NCBI RefSeq assembly: GCF_004337985.1
Contig: NW_021940921.1
Coordinates: 513,758-577,757, forward strand
DNA length: 64,000 nucleotides
Direction of reading: 5' to 3'
Source of the DNA: Pyricularia pennisetigena
Taxonomy: Eukaryota; Ascomycota; Sordariomycetes; Magnaporthales; Pyriculariaceae
Below the pieces are notes generated by a model. The model was not told where the DNA came from, did not search any database, and saw only the letters and a list, made by a program, of their open reading frames with translations. Positions 1 to 12,395 of the stretch are shown here, piece after piece (position 1 is the first letter of the stretch; every line of letters begins with the position of its first letter). The position numbers and the translations under genes were made by a program.

Positions 1-75
1 CAAAATGAGGCGGGTGGGGGGAAAAGAGAAAAGACAAACAAAAAATATCGAGTCCCAGTCACCCCAACCTCGGGG

Positions 76-3000
76 CTAAATACGCTCGACGATTACACCT
101 GTGTCAAAACCTTCCACATATCCCCGCAGAAAACTGCAGCTGCGCCAACCCGGGTGAGGTTTCTTGTTATTCTCGCCAGGCATGTTAGCAAAATGAAGCC
201 GCTGCACCGGCTCGTCGTCTCCCATAAAGAGAGTCGCTCTACCCGTGCCATCATCAAACCGCTCCATGACAAAGCGTTTGACCTCTCTGGGCCTAACAAG
301 GATGTGGATCGGCGAGCCCGAGACAGATTTGACCACATCACAACTGTGGTCGATGGCAACCAACAACGACTCTGCTGCAAAAGTCTGCTGGTTCTCGGCG
401 AGCTGAGCCTCGGTGGCCGCCGATGAGTATGCGCACAGCATCAAGGGTTCGCTGTCGAGCTCTTTCCTGAGCGCGGACAAGCTGGGGGTGGCTGAGGAGG
501 TTAATGTGGCATTTGTTGGCCTGCTGTTAGCCATGCTGCCTGGCTCGTGGGCCGCAGCGGGCTTGCCGACCTTGAGCGCGTTCCTAGCCGTTTGCATTAA
601 GAACGATACAGGAGTTGAAGATTGTTGTAAGACACCCAACTCTCGGCTTTGCCCTCGTCCTTCGCCAGCTGGGGCCGAAACATCATTTTGGGCCTCAGGC
701 TCACGTAGATCCATGATGCTCATCGGGGCAATGGGCATACGGGCTCCCACATCGATCGTTCGAACTTTAGGTCCAGCCGCTTTAGGTTGGGCAGCAGCCT
801 GGCGATTTGCAGGTTTTGGAGGAAGCCCAGCAGATTCCGGAGGTTTGACGATTGTCACAACTGACTGCATCAAAGTTTGCGACGGCTGGCTAGTTATCAT
901 GCTATCGCTAGGTTGCGTAACCTCCCGTACACGTGCAGGTGCAAGATTAGGGTTCATCCTCAATGCCAAGGCCTGGGGTGATGTTGTTGTTTTGGAAGAC
1001 GTTGTCGATGCGATGGGAGGCGCATTGATCACCGACATTGTTCCACTGCTGCCAGACTGCGAACCTGTAGTTTGCGGTTTGTGAGTTGTTATCCCCGATG
1101 CTTGGACTGGCGTATGCGGCTGGGTAACCGCAGGAACTTGGGCCAACTGAACCGCCTCTGGAGCCGCGGTAGGCGGATGTGGCGAGTGACGGGCCAAAGG
1201 AGGCATATTTGATACAGCTTTTTGTGATTTTGCGGGCTTGTCAACGTGATCAACTTGGGGAACGATGACCCAGCTCGCATTTGGCCGCGGACCGATGCAA
1301 GGAGGAGTCTTCTTCAACTTCAGACGCGCACGTCTCATTTTCTCCAAGTCCTTGGCTCTATCAACTTCTAGATGGTCCCCAGGAGCAACAGAAGGTACGC
1401 TGGTGGCGCGCTGGGGTTGTTTCTGTATTGATTTGTGCTGTGCTGATGCTGGGCGGCCTGTAGAGCTGAGGCCGTCCATGCTTTGAGCGCGCGAGTCGGC
1501 TACAGAGCGCACAGGGACGGATTGTGAAGTTGCCTCCGCTGGCACCGCTGGTACCCCCTTCGTTGTCGCTGCGTACGCACCCTTTGTCTTCGGCTGCAAA
1601 TTTGAAGCGACCGACAGTGTAGTAGCGCCAGTAGCGGGTGAGGTTTGTCGCGTCTTCATCGCTTGGCCGCTATCGGTAGCGGCCGTGACTCCCGGCTCTG
1701 AGACCTTCTCAATAGAGGCAGGTTGGTGTTTGTCGAGATCCAGGTCCATCAGCATGTCGTCGTCATCACTAGTACCAGAGCCAGTGGTTTGATCGTCCGC
1801 ATCCACGTCCAGATCAATTTCCTCCACGCCTTCAGCAACCTGACCTTCCATGGTACTCTTGTCTAAATCCTCGGTGTCGGGCTCCGAATCAGAGTCCCCA
1901 GACTCAGAGTCGGAGTCCAAGATTATACCCGCGGATATTGGTCGTGACATGGTCTCAGGAACGCCTGCCTTGGCCTTCATGTCGGCGTAGTTCCTGTAGC
2001 CAAAGATCTTGGCGTATTCCATCCTAGCCTGGTTGAACTTTTGTATCTTGTCCTGACCACAGTGGTCGTTCTCAAAGTCGAAGCCAAGAAGAGCAGAACC
2101 CGACACCCAGCCGACGTTCATTTCCGAATCGAACCATAGTACGGGGTAGGAGCGATCAGGGACAGATATTTCGCCGTCTCTGTAATCACAGGCCCAGCCG
2201 CTAATTTCCGACTCGGGGGTGGTCAAATAACAAGTCGGGATACATCCATCCCTGTCGACCTTCAAAAGCCGATCCATAAGGTCTCTGCCTGTCTTGGGGC
2301 ACTCCTCGGCAAGCTCAGGGAGCCATGGCAAAACCATGACTCCAAAAACCCCATTTTCGTTGTACTGTGTTGCATACATTTTACCCGGAACCGGATATTC
2401 AGATAGACGTCTGTTTGTTCTCGTTCGGCCAAAGTCCGTCTGCATGTGCGAGTAATCCTTGTACCCACGCAGCCTGGCGTACTCATCCCGCGCCCTCCTC
2501 CATCGGGATACCTTTTTATCTTTCCTCTCAAGATCGAACGGCGTCAGGTTTGCTAAAGAGATCCAGTCGTAAGTTTCATCGCCATCAAACACCAAAACGG
2601 GGTACTGGCGTTCCTTGACCCGAGGTCCGCCGTCCTCATAGCCCGGTGCCCATCGAATATCGTCTGGACCGCTTGAGATGTAGCATGACGGCAGGGTGGC
2701 ATCTGTGAAAAGTTTTGTTCTGCCAACCGGCAGCAGCCCTGGATCGCTGCTGTTGGCAACCAGCGGTAGGATCCGCACACCATAGTGAACTTGTTCCCTC
2801 TCGAAATAGCCGACCCACAGGTCGCCCGCGACAGGCCGCGTTCCCGATACGGATGATGGCTGCAAACCTTTCTTGGGCTCTGGAAGTTGATGTGCCATTT
2901 TTGGCGATGAAACCATGTCTTCGAAATCGACATGATTTTGTTTCCCGCGTTGAGTCAGATTTAGCGGTTTGTAGCCGTTCTTCAACTTAGCCTCGAACTT

Positions 3001-4483
3001 CTCATTGTTCTCCTTGGCCAGTTTCTCGGTACAATCGGTGATCCGATAGCCGAGCATATGAAGTATTTGATCGCGTTTTCTGCTCAACCCATGAGCCTTC
3101 CCGTTGAGATGCTTTGCTGCCCCTTGCTTGACGTTTTTCCCGAAATGGACGCCATGTTCAGTGCACTTTGCTATCCAAAAGTTGCCGTCCTCTTGAATAA
3201 TGTAGTGGTACCTTTGCTTGCCATAGGATTTGTCGCTCCTTATTTCTTCCATTGTGATTGTCCTTGAAGTCTGCACGAAAGAATCTTGCTCGGTTTTCAG
3301 GTCCTGTGCAATGTCTGGTACAATAGTGCCAAGGGTGGTGCTCCCCTTGGGGTTGTGAACCACCTTCGCCACCGGAGTCTGATCAGCGGCATCCGCTTTT
3401 GCATCGATGCTGTATGATTCCTGTGAAATATGGTCCGCTCCCGTCCGGGCACGCTTGGTATTGGAGGGCGACATATCATCCTTGCGAGCACGTTTGGGCT
3501 ATCGACAAGTTAGCTGTGTTAGCCATTTGTTAGATTCATGTAAATGTGCTTGATAGCATCTTACCAAAAGCTTCGCTTGCGAGGAAGCATCATGATCTAT
3601 TAAATCGTCTGTGTCGACGGGCGAGATGGGTTCCAACGCCTTGTTATGCGAGACTTGGAGAGTGGCGAAATTTCCTACGGGAGGTAGAACGACTGACTCG
3701 GAAACCTTTTGGGAGGTTGTCATGGCTAGCTTGGGACCATCTGACTGACCAGCTGGTGGAGGTGGAGGAACATCAGAATGATGTGGCTCTGTCAATGGGA
3801 CAAAGGATGTGCTCTCAGGGGGATTGGAGGATGCGTCAGATGTAGACTGTCGCCGGCCCAAAGTTGGGGAAGACGAGTTTAGAGGCGGGGGTGTTTCCGC
3901 CGGAGTCCTCGGGGCAACGGCGCGCGGAATTGAGAGTGGCTGCGTTTTCTCCTGATTCTGCGCCGTAGTCATCGACTGGCGACGTTTAGAAGTTATCTGG
4001 AGAAGAATCATCATCGGGTTAACCACGCTCCAAACAATCGGCGGCAAGACAAAGTTCACATGAAAAAAAGTTTACCCTCTCATATATCTCATTATTCAAG
4101 GCTTGCTCCTCAGTTTTGCGCCTGGCCGCGCGCTGTTGCTCGATTTTCTTGTATTTATCAAACAAAATCAATTTCCTCTGCTCGTAATATCGGACCAAGC
4201 TTTTCTGGAAGGACAGTATGGTTTCCTGCCAGGCGGCATCATGCGTCACTCCATCAAGGGCGGCATCGAACAGCCTCTGCCTCTCAGCCCTCTCAGCCTC
4301 CAGACTCTGCTTGTCTGCTTGATACAGAGCCCATTCTTCCTTAGCAGCAGCCTGATATTTGGATTCGAGCACCGTACGCAGCACCTCAATTTGCCGGACA
4401 TGGTCGTCTGTTTGAGATGGTGGCGGTGGTAAAGGACGATTCCGAAGAATCTCCTGGTAATCGCTTAAATAATCGGATGTCAT
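76..4483 (-). CDS. large nuclear-type protein with a Cys/His module and two tandem copies of a fungal domain (3 exons)
   Basis: Three exons, 4483-4076, 3996-3565 and 3498-76, join in phase 0 across introns starting GTAAAC and GTAAGA and give 1,420 residues. Exon 1 (1-136) is charged and probably coiled coil. Exon 2 is Pro/Ser-rich. Exon 3 opens with the basic PKRARK stretch, a likely nuclear localisation signal. Around residues 372-418 lies a Cys/His segment (KCTEHGVHFGKN then AAKHLNGKAHG), which I recall from an expanded Sordariomycete family. After it come two related domains, about residues 500-600 and 650-770. Each carries a P-V-G/PG opening, V-LP, CYI/CYL, GW/WA-Y-DG, YPVL-FD and a terminal FD. 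Then follow an acidic Ser/Asp stretch, a long disordered Gln/Pro/Thr region and a conserved-looking C-terminal segment of about 90 residues. Function is unknown; a chromatin or transcription role is only a guess. Confidence 0.82.
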
Positions 4484-7122
4484 GTTGCATCCGACTGATC
4501 CGAGTCTGGGAACCGAGTCAAGTCTGAGTTAGAACTGAATGTCGGCCAAGCCACCGGCGACAATACTCATTGACTTTAGTGAACCCGCCAACGTTGTAAC
4601 TTGTAACAATGATGAAAGCAGACGAGTATTGACTTGAAAATGAGTGAACAGCTCAAGTCCTCAGATAAGCCGTCTGTACCACGTCGCTTTGAAAACAATC
4701 AAATACGATGGACAAAATCAATGCGGGTGAGACTTTTTTGTTGCCAAAGAAAATACAACTGCCAAGGTGATTTGGACAAAACGTCCGCAGACGCAAGAAT
4801 TGTTGTGATGAGTCGCAAGACGTAAAGTGGCGGCAGTGCTCGCAATTCTGGATATCTGGAAAATTTGGGACCGGTTTGAAACAAAACGCTAAAAAAAGGC
4901 GGCGAGGAAAACCAAGAGAGACCAAAGAAGTAAGAGAGCGATATACGAGGGGAAACGGATCGCTTTTGCACGTACCTTTGTAATTAGAGTCTTCATTCGC
5001 CGTACCTGTCCTCGTGCTAGCACGGTAGATGTCTTTAAATGGGCCACTCTAGAGGTTGACGTGTGGCAACGCGAGGGAAAAGACAGATTCCGGCCTGGCA
5101 CTTGCGGTCTGGTCAGAGAGAGCACAGTGATTTTGTGCCGCTTCTCGCCTAGTTAGTTGCGCCTTGCAACACTCCAGAGGTTCAAGATGTGTGTGATGTC
5201 GAGAAAATCAATAATGTCAATCTGGCAGAGATTTGATGGGTTAGACCAAGTCTGTTGAGAAGACAAATGGATTCCCGTCGAGGATGACAGGTAATAAAAT
5301 GAGAGGGAAGAATTTAGATAATGGCAGGGAGGTTAGATTTGGTTGGTGCCTCAGGCGTGAAAACCACCAAATGTGGGGAGAAGGAATGAAGTGGAAGAAA
5401 AAAATAACGGGTGAAGGGAGATTGAGTGGCAGGTGCGACCGAATTAAATTCCAATCTTTTTCTTTCGTATTTGATTTGCTGATAGAAAAAAAAAATTGCT
5501 GCACTACCTATAAGATCTTTTGTCAAATTCAAGGCCTGCAAACGTCTGATTTAATTGAGTCGTCAATTAATAGAGTTTTGTCGCAGACAAATATCAGTCC
5601 GGGACAAGGGTGACAATCTTAAGCTTAAAATCAACTTACTCGCGCATTTTGTAAGGGAAATACACTACTGCGACTCACATGTGCTATGACAGACACTTGT
5701 TACTTCTATGGTAGTCTCCAAAGAATTCATACTGAGGCTCAAGAAGCCAGCCGTTGTGCCCAACACCAACTACCTCACCACGGGTCCGCGCGGACCTTCA
5801 CATCCTCAGCATTGGCTCCGCTTCAACATGTAACCACGGACTGCCCGACTCCCACAAATAAGCGCTAAGTCTGGGCTAATCTAGGCAGATTACTAACACC
5901 CGCACACTCGCATGTAAGGGCATGATCTTCTAGTCAATAATTCTTGTTAAACAGAAACCCCCCAAAAGTGAGGAAAGCCGCGAGTTTAGCCTAATGTGGC
6001 TTCATTATAAAGAAATCTTTACTCGAACCTTGGCGACCGGGTTTCCCTGTAGTTTGAAAATGTATTAAAAAAAATCATCAATTGCGTCCAAATAATCCAT
6101 AGAAATTAAGCTACGCCCGAAGGGCTAAAGGTTATAAGACGTACATTGATTTACTTTATTCCATGCTTGAAACTTTCTGGCTTAACTCGATTGTGTGTAG
6201 TACGGGACCAGGCGAAGCCCCCTGTTACAGTGCTTTTGTCAATACAATTTCCACAACGCAAACTAAATTTTGGTGCATCCAGCCCACAGGTACTTCGCGC
6301 TCTTTTGTGCAAGTACTTCAGCTATTGGATACAAATTAATCAATTTAACAACGTGAGAACTCAGAGTTATAATTGTTTCTTTTTTCTGTCATTATTTTAC
6401 GTAATAACTCACTTCGACTACAGCATTATTTAAAAGTGGATAAGCACAGCTATTGTGATTAAATATGCTACCAAAGTGTAGCGACAAAGTTTACTTCCTT
6501 GGTTTATTATACAGTAGAGATTGCTACCAAAAACGGAAGGAGAAACCAAAGTCCCACACGGTTGCAGATTTGCCACCACTGTTCAAGGATGGGGATTTTT
6601 ACCCCTCCCGACATCGTAAAGAGTTGGAAAAAAAGGTTTTTGCAAAACATTTCCCCGTTTTTCTTTTCTTTTTTGGCCGGAATCAAGTACCGCCTAGTCA
6701 GAAGTAACCAAAATTAAAAACGAGTATATCACGCCCTAAGTTTTTCGTCCAATGTTTCCTGCGCCAAATATGCCGTTCGCCTTATTACCGATATGTGACT
6801 AAGTTAGCACAAGCCTGCTGGTACTCTACTCAAGACTTGTATATTGCAATGCGACGATGGAGCCTGCAGGATTACACGTAGCGTATCACCTCCTTCAATC
6901 GACCATTTGAATTCAACATGAAATCAAAGACTCTTACGGAGCTGCAATTGGACCGTGCCTCCTACTTGTACCAGGGTAGCCAACCTTGCAGACTTGCAGC
7001 CCAATTGAAGGATCCTAGATTATAAATCTATGAAAGGAGGATAAATCACCATGTTGTCCATAATACGAACACCCATATGAGCGCCTTCTCCATACACCGA
7101 ATTCAAACTATACTAGAGTAGT
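4484..7122. other. intergenic, AT-rich, no supported gene
   Basis: About 2.6 kb upstream of the 1,420-residue protein. The first few hundred bases probably hold its promoter and leader. From about 5.9 to 6.8 kb the sequence is clearly AT-rich with only short, low-complexity ORFs. I see no transposase, reverse transcriptase or RNA gene. It may be decayed repeat sequence. Confidence 0.5.
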
Positions 7123-7850
7123 TTAGAACCTCGCACCGCCATCCTTCTCCGAGAGACCTTCTATGCTCACTTTAAGGAAATGCTCGTCCTCCTGAAGTTT
7201 GAACACGCGGCCCAATGACGTTTTTCATTTTCAACACGTCCCATTTGTCCCAGACGAACTGTCCATGCAAAAAAGGTAGCCTCGGGGCTTGCAGCCCAAA
7301 CGGCGAAATTCCAGGGAAGGTCCTCTGATTTGTTTCGAATAGGAGTCAATCGCAATGTTCCCGAGAGTGCGAATATGAAAGTATGTGAAGGCGTGGGCTG
7401 GGTTCCACAGATGCTCACCGTCATCAAAATCAAAGCTGCCTTCAGCGCAGCCTTCGTTGCGCGCCGACTCGGTAAGGACACCTCCGGGATGGAAACTAAT
7501 AATCTGCATGTCGTCGGGTCTCGAGTCCTTGGCGACTTGTTGAAGGAGAGCCGTGCCGGCATTCTTTGTCAGGCCGTATGTCGGGCAATCTGGAGCCACG
7601 ATCGACCATATATACGCCGCAACGGTTAAGATGTTGACGAGGAACTAAAGAAAAACAAGTTAGTATGTCTGCTCTCTATGAACTTTGGCTCTGGGAGCAT
7701 CGAGGATCAGAACTTTGACCTACCCGTTTCTCATTCCCTGTCTTTTGGTTTGAGAAACCGACAGTCATGAGCCAATGGGGCCCGCACGTTGGCCTCGAAA
7801 TCCTTCCAAGTATTCTCAACCGTGTCCCGCCGCCGCATACATTTTGGTCG
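7123..7850 (-). pseudogene. short-chain dehydrogenase/reductase relic, several frameshifts
   Basis: Reading the minus strand, recognisable SDR segments appear in order but in different frames. First comes WKDFEANVRAP (about 7820-7785), the helix preceding the catalytic region. Then FLVNILTVAA and the active-site YxxxK as YGLTKNAG (about 7590), then IISFHPGGVLTE, the conserved P-G-x-V-x-T segment. Next are NFAVWAASPEA, FVWDKWDV and, in a third frame, HFLKVSIEGL ending at TAA 7125-7123. At least three frame changes in the last 300 bases cannot all be introns, so the gene is broken. The N-terminal Rossmann glycine motif was not found. The relic lies back to back with a Zn2Cys6 regulator relic. 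Confidence 0.75.
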
Positions 7851-7948
7851 TCTGCTACCGGGCCCTTACTCAGCACCATTACGACCTGATTTCCCGCACG
7901 CTGCGGGCCAGCATTACCCATTTCATTTCCAGTCGCATAGTCGTCATG

Positions 7949-8543
7949 ACGGATCTCGAAGAACAGGCTGCTGGTTTGGTAGAGCGAAATCCGGCCTGCG
8001 CTGCTTACAATAGGTCCAAGCGCAAATGCAGTCGACAATCTCCTGCTTGTCGCCGATGCCGGGTGCAAAACCTCATCTGCGTGTACCGGGTCACAGTGCC
8101 AGCTCCAGAGTCCAGACAGGCTTCCTCACCCACCACAGTCTCTGACGCAGTCCGCAGCCGAGCCACCGTCTGACTTGTCACTGTCAGCAAGCGAGCATAC
8201 CCATTTCACTGCCGGAAACAGCTCTCTTTGTGTACCGCACCCGGATGGCATTGTCGAACGGCTGTCGGGCGAGAATCCCAGTGATGATGCCGCATCTTGG
8301 TTCTTAACCCCGACTCCGGAGTCGAACACTTCCTCGATCAACCAAGACTACAGCTGGACAAGTGGACGAGCGAAAATTACTGGTCGAGATTATGGGATTG
8401 GCGAAATCCTTTCGTATCGTTCAATTCCTGACAGTTCCAGCAAAGGTGTTTATGCCGCAAGGCAGTGGTTAAATAACTCGGTTGATGGCCACATGCTGAC
8501 CGTATCTTTAGGCCAACAACACTCGATTTGTCTTGAGAGATAG
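7949..8543 (+). pseudogene. Zn2Cys6 transcription factor relic with a Cys-to-Tyr change in the zinc cluster
   Basis: From the ATG at 7949 the frame gives a Zn(II)2Cys6-like segment: PACAAYNRSKRKC, then SPACRRC and LICVY. Spacing and basic residues match C-x2-C-x6-C-x5-C-x2-C-x6-C, except that the second Cys is Tyr (TAC, one step from TGC). The frame stops at 8171-8173. A second frame, open before and after that stop, continues with a Ser/Pro-rich linker-like sequence to 8543, so a frameshift near 8150 separates the halves. There is no fungal_trans domain. Two zinc ligands sit on each side of that pair, so losing one should destroy the cluster. The relic is divergent from the SDR relic, an arrangement common in small metabolic clusters. 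Confidence 0.68.
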
Positions 8544-8639
8544 ATATAAGCCCGAGCCTTTTTTTCAGTTTTTCAGTATTACCTGAATCTCAAAAAATAA
8601 AAATGTAGCCAGTTTACCACACACTAGGGCACCGACGGG

Positions 8640-8900
8640 CTCCATTCTAGACAAACACATCTTTGTCTATCCCTACTGTACCCATGATCTGCTCAATATT
8701 CTTGTGGCACAATTATTTGCTGGAAGCCCTCGACTCTTTGGTGAGGAGCACCGCTATCCGCTGTTGAGTTTTGGAGCTTTGTGGACAGGGATCTTAGGGA
8801 TCTGGTCTGCAAGACGGCCAGCATGGACCCGGCGAGGCGCTCGATCATCCGTGGTTTCGGGATGTGGAGGGCTCTCAGGGGTGAGGGTATGATGAGGGTT
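8640..8900 (+). pseudogene. protein kinase C-lobe relic
   Basis: The frame over roughly 8775-8840 reads FVDRDLRDLVCKTASMDPARR. The neighbouring frame then gives EALDHPWFRDVE near 8840-8875. Together these are the subdomain XI end of a Ser/Thr kinase, whose usual form is D-L-x-x-K-M-x-x-x-D-P-x-x-R followed by A-L-x-H-P-W-F. Upstream (about 8650-8700) HIFVYPYCTHDLLNIL resembles the hinge region of the same fungal kinase family. The catalytic loop and activation segment between them are missing. I conclude this is an internally deleted, frameshifted remnant. Confidence 0.65.
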
Positions 8901-8979
8901 AGGTTGCCTGTAAAGTTCCAGGGATGCTAATGACTTTGGTGGGTATAAAATAGTACAAAGAGTCCCAGGAACCCGGTTT

Positions 8980-9018
<39 letters not shown>

Positions 9019-9598
9019 CCTTGTATTGTGGATGCTATTCGCGGTGCAATCGAATCCGTTTGACAATCAATTGCTTGGCCAACCACTGCGACTCTTTATT
9101 CGACGTGCCTTTGTACGCCCCAGGCCGGCCAGGTCTTTGACGTCAAAAGAATACACAATTGCGGATGAATTCAATACCGATTTACTTTTTAGAGAGCCAT
9201 TAGGTAAGTAGGTAGGAAACATCAAATTCCATACAAGCGCTTTTCTAACACCTTTGTGAAAGCGACAAAGAATCAACTAGTCTAGTGGATCACCGCAAAC
9301 GGCAAATATGTACTTCGGAGAGATAAAGTTGCCCGAGACAGTCGTCTTTGTCTGCTCAAAGACCGGCGATTCCATGCGAGTTTGGCTGCGGCCCCAAGCA
9401 AAAAAAAGAAAAGCTATAAATATCATGTGCATGGACCGACCGCTGCGAATGTTAAAAATCGCCCTGATGTCATTCCCGAAAGATTCACCTGCAACAACAA
9501 CTACCTAGAGTCCTAGACACTATCGTCATTTACAACTGAGCTACGCAACCACCTCCAAACTGTACGAAAAAAAAAAAAAAAAAACATCGCGAGCAACA
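8901..9598. other. intergenic with a 34-base poly(T) tract
   Basis: No gene seen. It holds an uninterrupted T tract at 8983-9016 and a short poly(A) just before the next ORF. Small ORFs here show no domain and no length above chance. Confidence 0.5.
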
Positions 9599-10519
9599 AT
9601 GGACAAAGCCGAGCAACAACACCCCACCGCCAATAAAGACTTTACCAAGTTCCCACCATGGGCCGTAAAACCAATTGCAGGCAGCAGCAGCAGCAGCACA
9701 CAGATCCAAGTCCCTGCGCGCGGCGAGCTGTACTGCCTCGATCATTTCCTCAACATCCGCATCCCACAGTGGCACCAGAGCGAAGTCAGCCGGCAGATGC
9801 ACCTGTGCGGAGCGGCGGTCGACAAAATGCACCGGGACCGCGGCCGCACCGCCGCCTCAAAGAACAGAGCCAAGCTCCCCGCTGCGCGCGCGCAGCCAAG
9901 GAGAGCCGTGAGGCAGAGGCGCGCGCTGGAGGAGCTGCTGGCCGAGAAGGGCAGGAGGCCGAACAAGAAGCTGCTGGAGGGGGACTACGTCCTCCCCAAG
10001 GCGGATGTGGCCGAGGCCGTGTACACGACCAAGTACCACGTTGAGGGGGCTGAGCATCGCGCGGGAGGTGGCTTTCACCCGGCCACGATTGCGTTCGTGG
10101 AGCGCCTTGAGGGTGCCATCGGGGAGAAGCAGAAAGAGCTTGCCAAGTCGGTCGTCCCGGGTCGCAGGCCAGGCTCCTCTTGTGTCATGGATAGCCTGGA
10201 GGCCGACTGTCCTTGTTGCAGAACCTGCTCGACGTCAATCTTCCTGCCTCCCATACAGCCTGTCGCGATCATGAGGTCAACGCCGAGCTTGGGCAACTGG
10301 CCCGCTTACATGGGACAACCCTCACCCATGGAAAGGAGGCTCAGCAATATGTTATTCACCTCGATTGTCGAAGAGATTCATGAGGGGACTGCCATGAAGA
10401 GGATACAACAAGACGACCAGGTATATGAGAAAGAGGATGTGGAGGCCGCGATAGTGACAGTTGCGGGACTGCGATTTGCAGTGGACTTTTGCGATGGGCA
10501 AAAGGTGATAATGCTATGA
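9599..10519 (+). CDS. hypothetical basic protein, 306 residues, intronless
   Basis: A single ORF in GC-rich sequence that contrasts with its AT-rich surroundings. The N-terminal third is polar with a Ser run. Residues about 80-125 are strongly basic (Arg/Lys/Ala-rich, helix-forming). A central segment has a clustered Cys motif, CPCCRTC, followed by a Pro/Ile stretch. The C-terminus is more ordered-looking (about residues 240-306, mixed charged and hydrophobic). No signal peptide or membrane segment. I do not recognise a family. The ORF directly follows three gene relics and is itself followed by 1.9 kb without genes, so a decayed or lineage-specific gene is possible. Confidence 0.5.
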   Translation: MDKAEQQHPTANKDFTKFPPWAVKPIAGSSSSSTQIQVPARGELYCLDHFLNIRIPQWHQSEVSRQMHLCGAAVDKMHRDRGRTAASKNRAKLPAARAQPRRAVRQRRALEELLAEKGRRPNKKLLEGDYVLPKADVAEAVYTTKYHVEGAEHRAGGGFHPATIAFVERLEGAIGEKQKELAKSVVPGRRPGSSCVMDSLEADCPCCRTCSTSIFLPPIQPVAIMRSTPSLGNWPAYMGQPSPMERRLSNMLFTSIVEEIHEGTAMKRIQQDDQVYEKEDVEAAIVTVAGLRFAVDFCDGQKVIML

Positions 10520-11183
10520 AATACAAGCTCATTTGCAAAGGATATGTGGGCTTGTGGTTCCTCTGTCAGCACGATATTAGCAGATATTCTGTAGCTAGTT
10601 ACAATGTAATATGTACCATCTTGGCATTGAAATAGTCGTCTCTTTCGAGGCCTTGCCAGGAGCCAGTCGAGCGTAAAAGCGCGATGTTGACTTTAAAATA
10701 TCCGGCGAGGAATATGTAAAGTCTTTTGGGTGGAACCTCATCTGAAGTTCTAAATAACAGTATATATTGACTTTTTCCATCTACCACCGTAACGCCGTTG
10801 CTGTTCCCCATTCACTTTCTCCTACCTTGATCATTGCATGCCTGCTTTCTCATCTTCAGTCTCGCCAACCATTGCATACTATGTATGACTACGTGTTATT
10901 GCCAACAGAATACTCGCATGAAAATCGGGTTTTATGGGACTACAAGATGCCCGAGCATATAAAGCACATGTTCAGGGTTCTTGCGGGGCTTTCCCAGGAA
11001 ATCTGAGGCCCGTTAACTCCACTTATTGAGGTGGAGGCCTACAAAAAAAAATTCAAACTCAAAAGGACTATAAGAGCCCGACAATTACGTCATGACCGGA
11101 TGGGCCAGGCTCTGGGACGAGAAGATTGCAAGCTTCTTGGACAACAGGAATCGGGGGACCGACCATGACAATATCACTCCTGC

Positions 11184-11215
<32 letters not shown>

Positions 11216-12395
11216 ATGAGTCAGGTGCAGTTCAGCCCAAAGGTTCACCGAAGCTTCGAAACGGTTCGGCCCAGGAGAACCATGCGGACGCGAGGAGACT
11301 GGCGAATACAAAAGTTGTATGATTCAGTGAGTCTCCTGTGAAAAGGCAGCCGCAAACCTGCAGCCAGTAAGGTGGCCAAAATCAAGCGCCAAGCCCAAAG
11401 TTAAACGAGCTGTTAGATCAAACCCCGGTTCAAGAACTAAAAAAAAAATCTGGCAGACCAAGGGCTAGACTGGCTGTCAAACCAGGCCGAAGGCCAAGTG
11501 GATTTCTAGATCAAAGCCAAAATCACTTAGTATAGGAAGAAGTGAAGTTTGCCAAAAGCCAAAGTTAAAACGCTCAAAACCATTCCAAAGAGGTAAACAT
11601 TATCCAAGGTTTAGTGAATATAAATTCCAAAGCCTATGGAACTCTTCAACTCCCAACTTTTTCGCACCAGCTTGGGCCTTTTATAGCACAGGATCAGAGG
11701 GTCTTTTGAGACGCAAACTGTGGGTCTGGGATCAGCATCTTCCTGCCCGATGCAGCACGCATGAAGGTCCGGAGAAGGAGGTTCTGAAAATAACTTGAGT
11801 CCAGACCCCGGTGTTTTCGTCGACAACCACATCTCCGTTCAATCCGGCCAGGGTAATAAATTCGTAAGCATAGCTACATGGTTTCTTCTCCACAAAGTTA
11901 CCGAGACTGTGAGACTGAATTAAGCGCATTACCTAAAAGTACCTAGCTTTACGGAAATTGAATGCTACTGGCATTATACAATCTATTGATTTTCACGTAA
12001 AATATTTTCAAAATCTATTTCGAGAACAGTTTTGCAGTGCCGAACACTGCCGTATGTATTAATTAGTTATGTAAAAGATATCCCTGTTTTGAAATTATCG
12101 GGCTTGCCGACACCAAATCATCACGAAATGCTTCGTGCGTTATTTCCATTGAAAGAGTTTATAAGCGTTAGTAAATTAATAACTATATTTGTATGTGCCA
12201 CTATTCCTTTCATTCAAGGGGATAATGCTCATTCACGTAGTTGTATTCCATTGTTGTTCCCGATTGAAACTGTCTGCCAATATCACTGGTCATTGAATTC
12301 CTGGTTTGATTTTTTTTTTTTTTTTTTTTTTTTTTCGCTCAAGACCAAAGCCGTAAAACTAGGTACAAATACCACCCAACAGCTTGTCAACAAAT
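10520..12395. other. intergenic, no supported gene; poly(A) and poly(T) tracts
   Basis: Nearly 1.9 kb without a convincing gene. It contains an A tract at about 11186-11214 and a T tract at about 12309-12335. A 41-residue ORF from 10881 (MYDYVLLPTEY...) continues past its stop in the same frame as a basic sequence, which could be a remnant, but I cannot assign it. Overall AT-rich. Confidence 0.45.

Noticed and set aside
10881..11200. Possible small ORF MYDYVLLPTEY and its read-through continuation
   Set aside because: Short, interrupted by a stop and without homologous features; recorded only in the intergenic entry.
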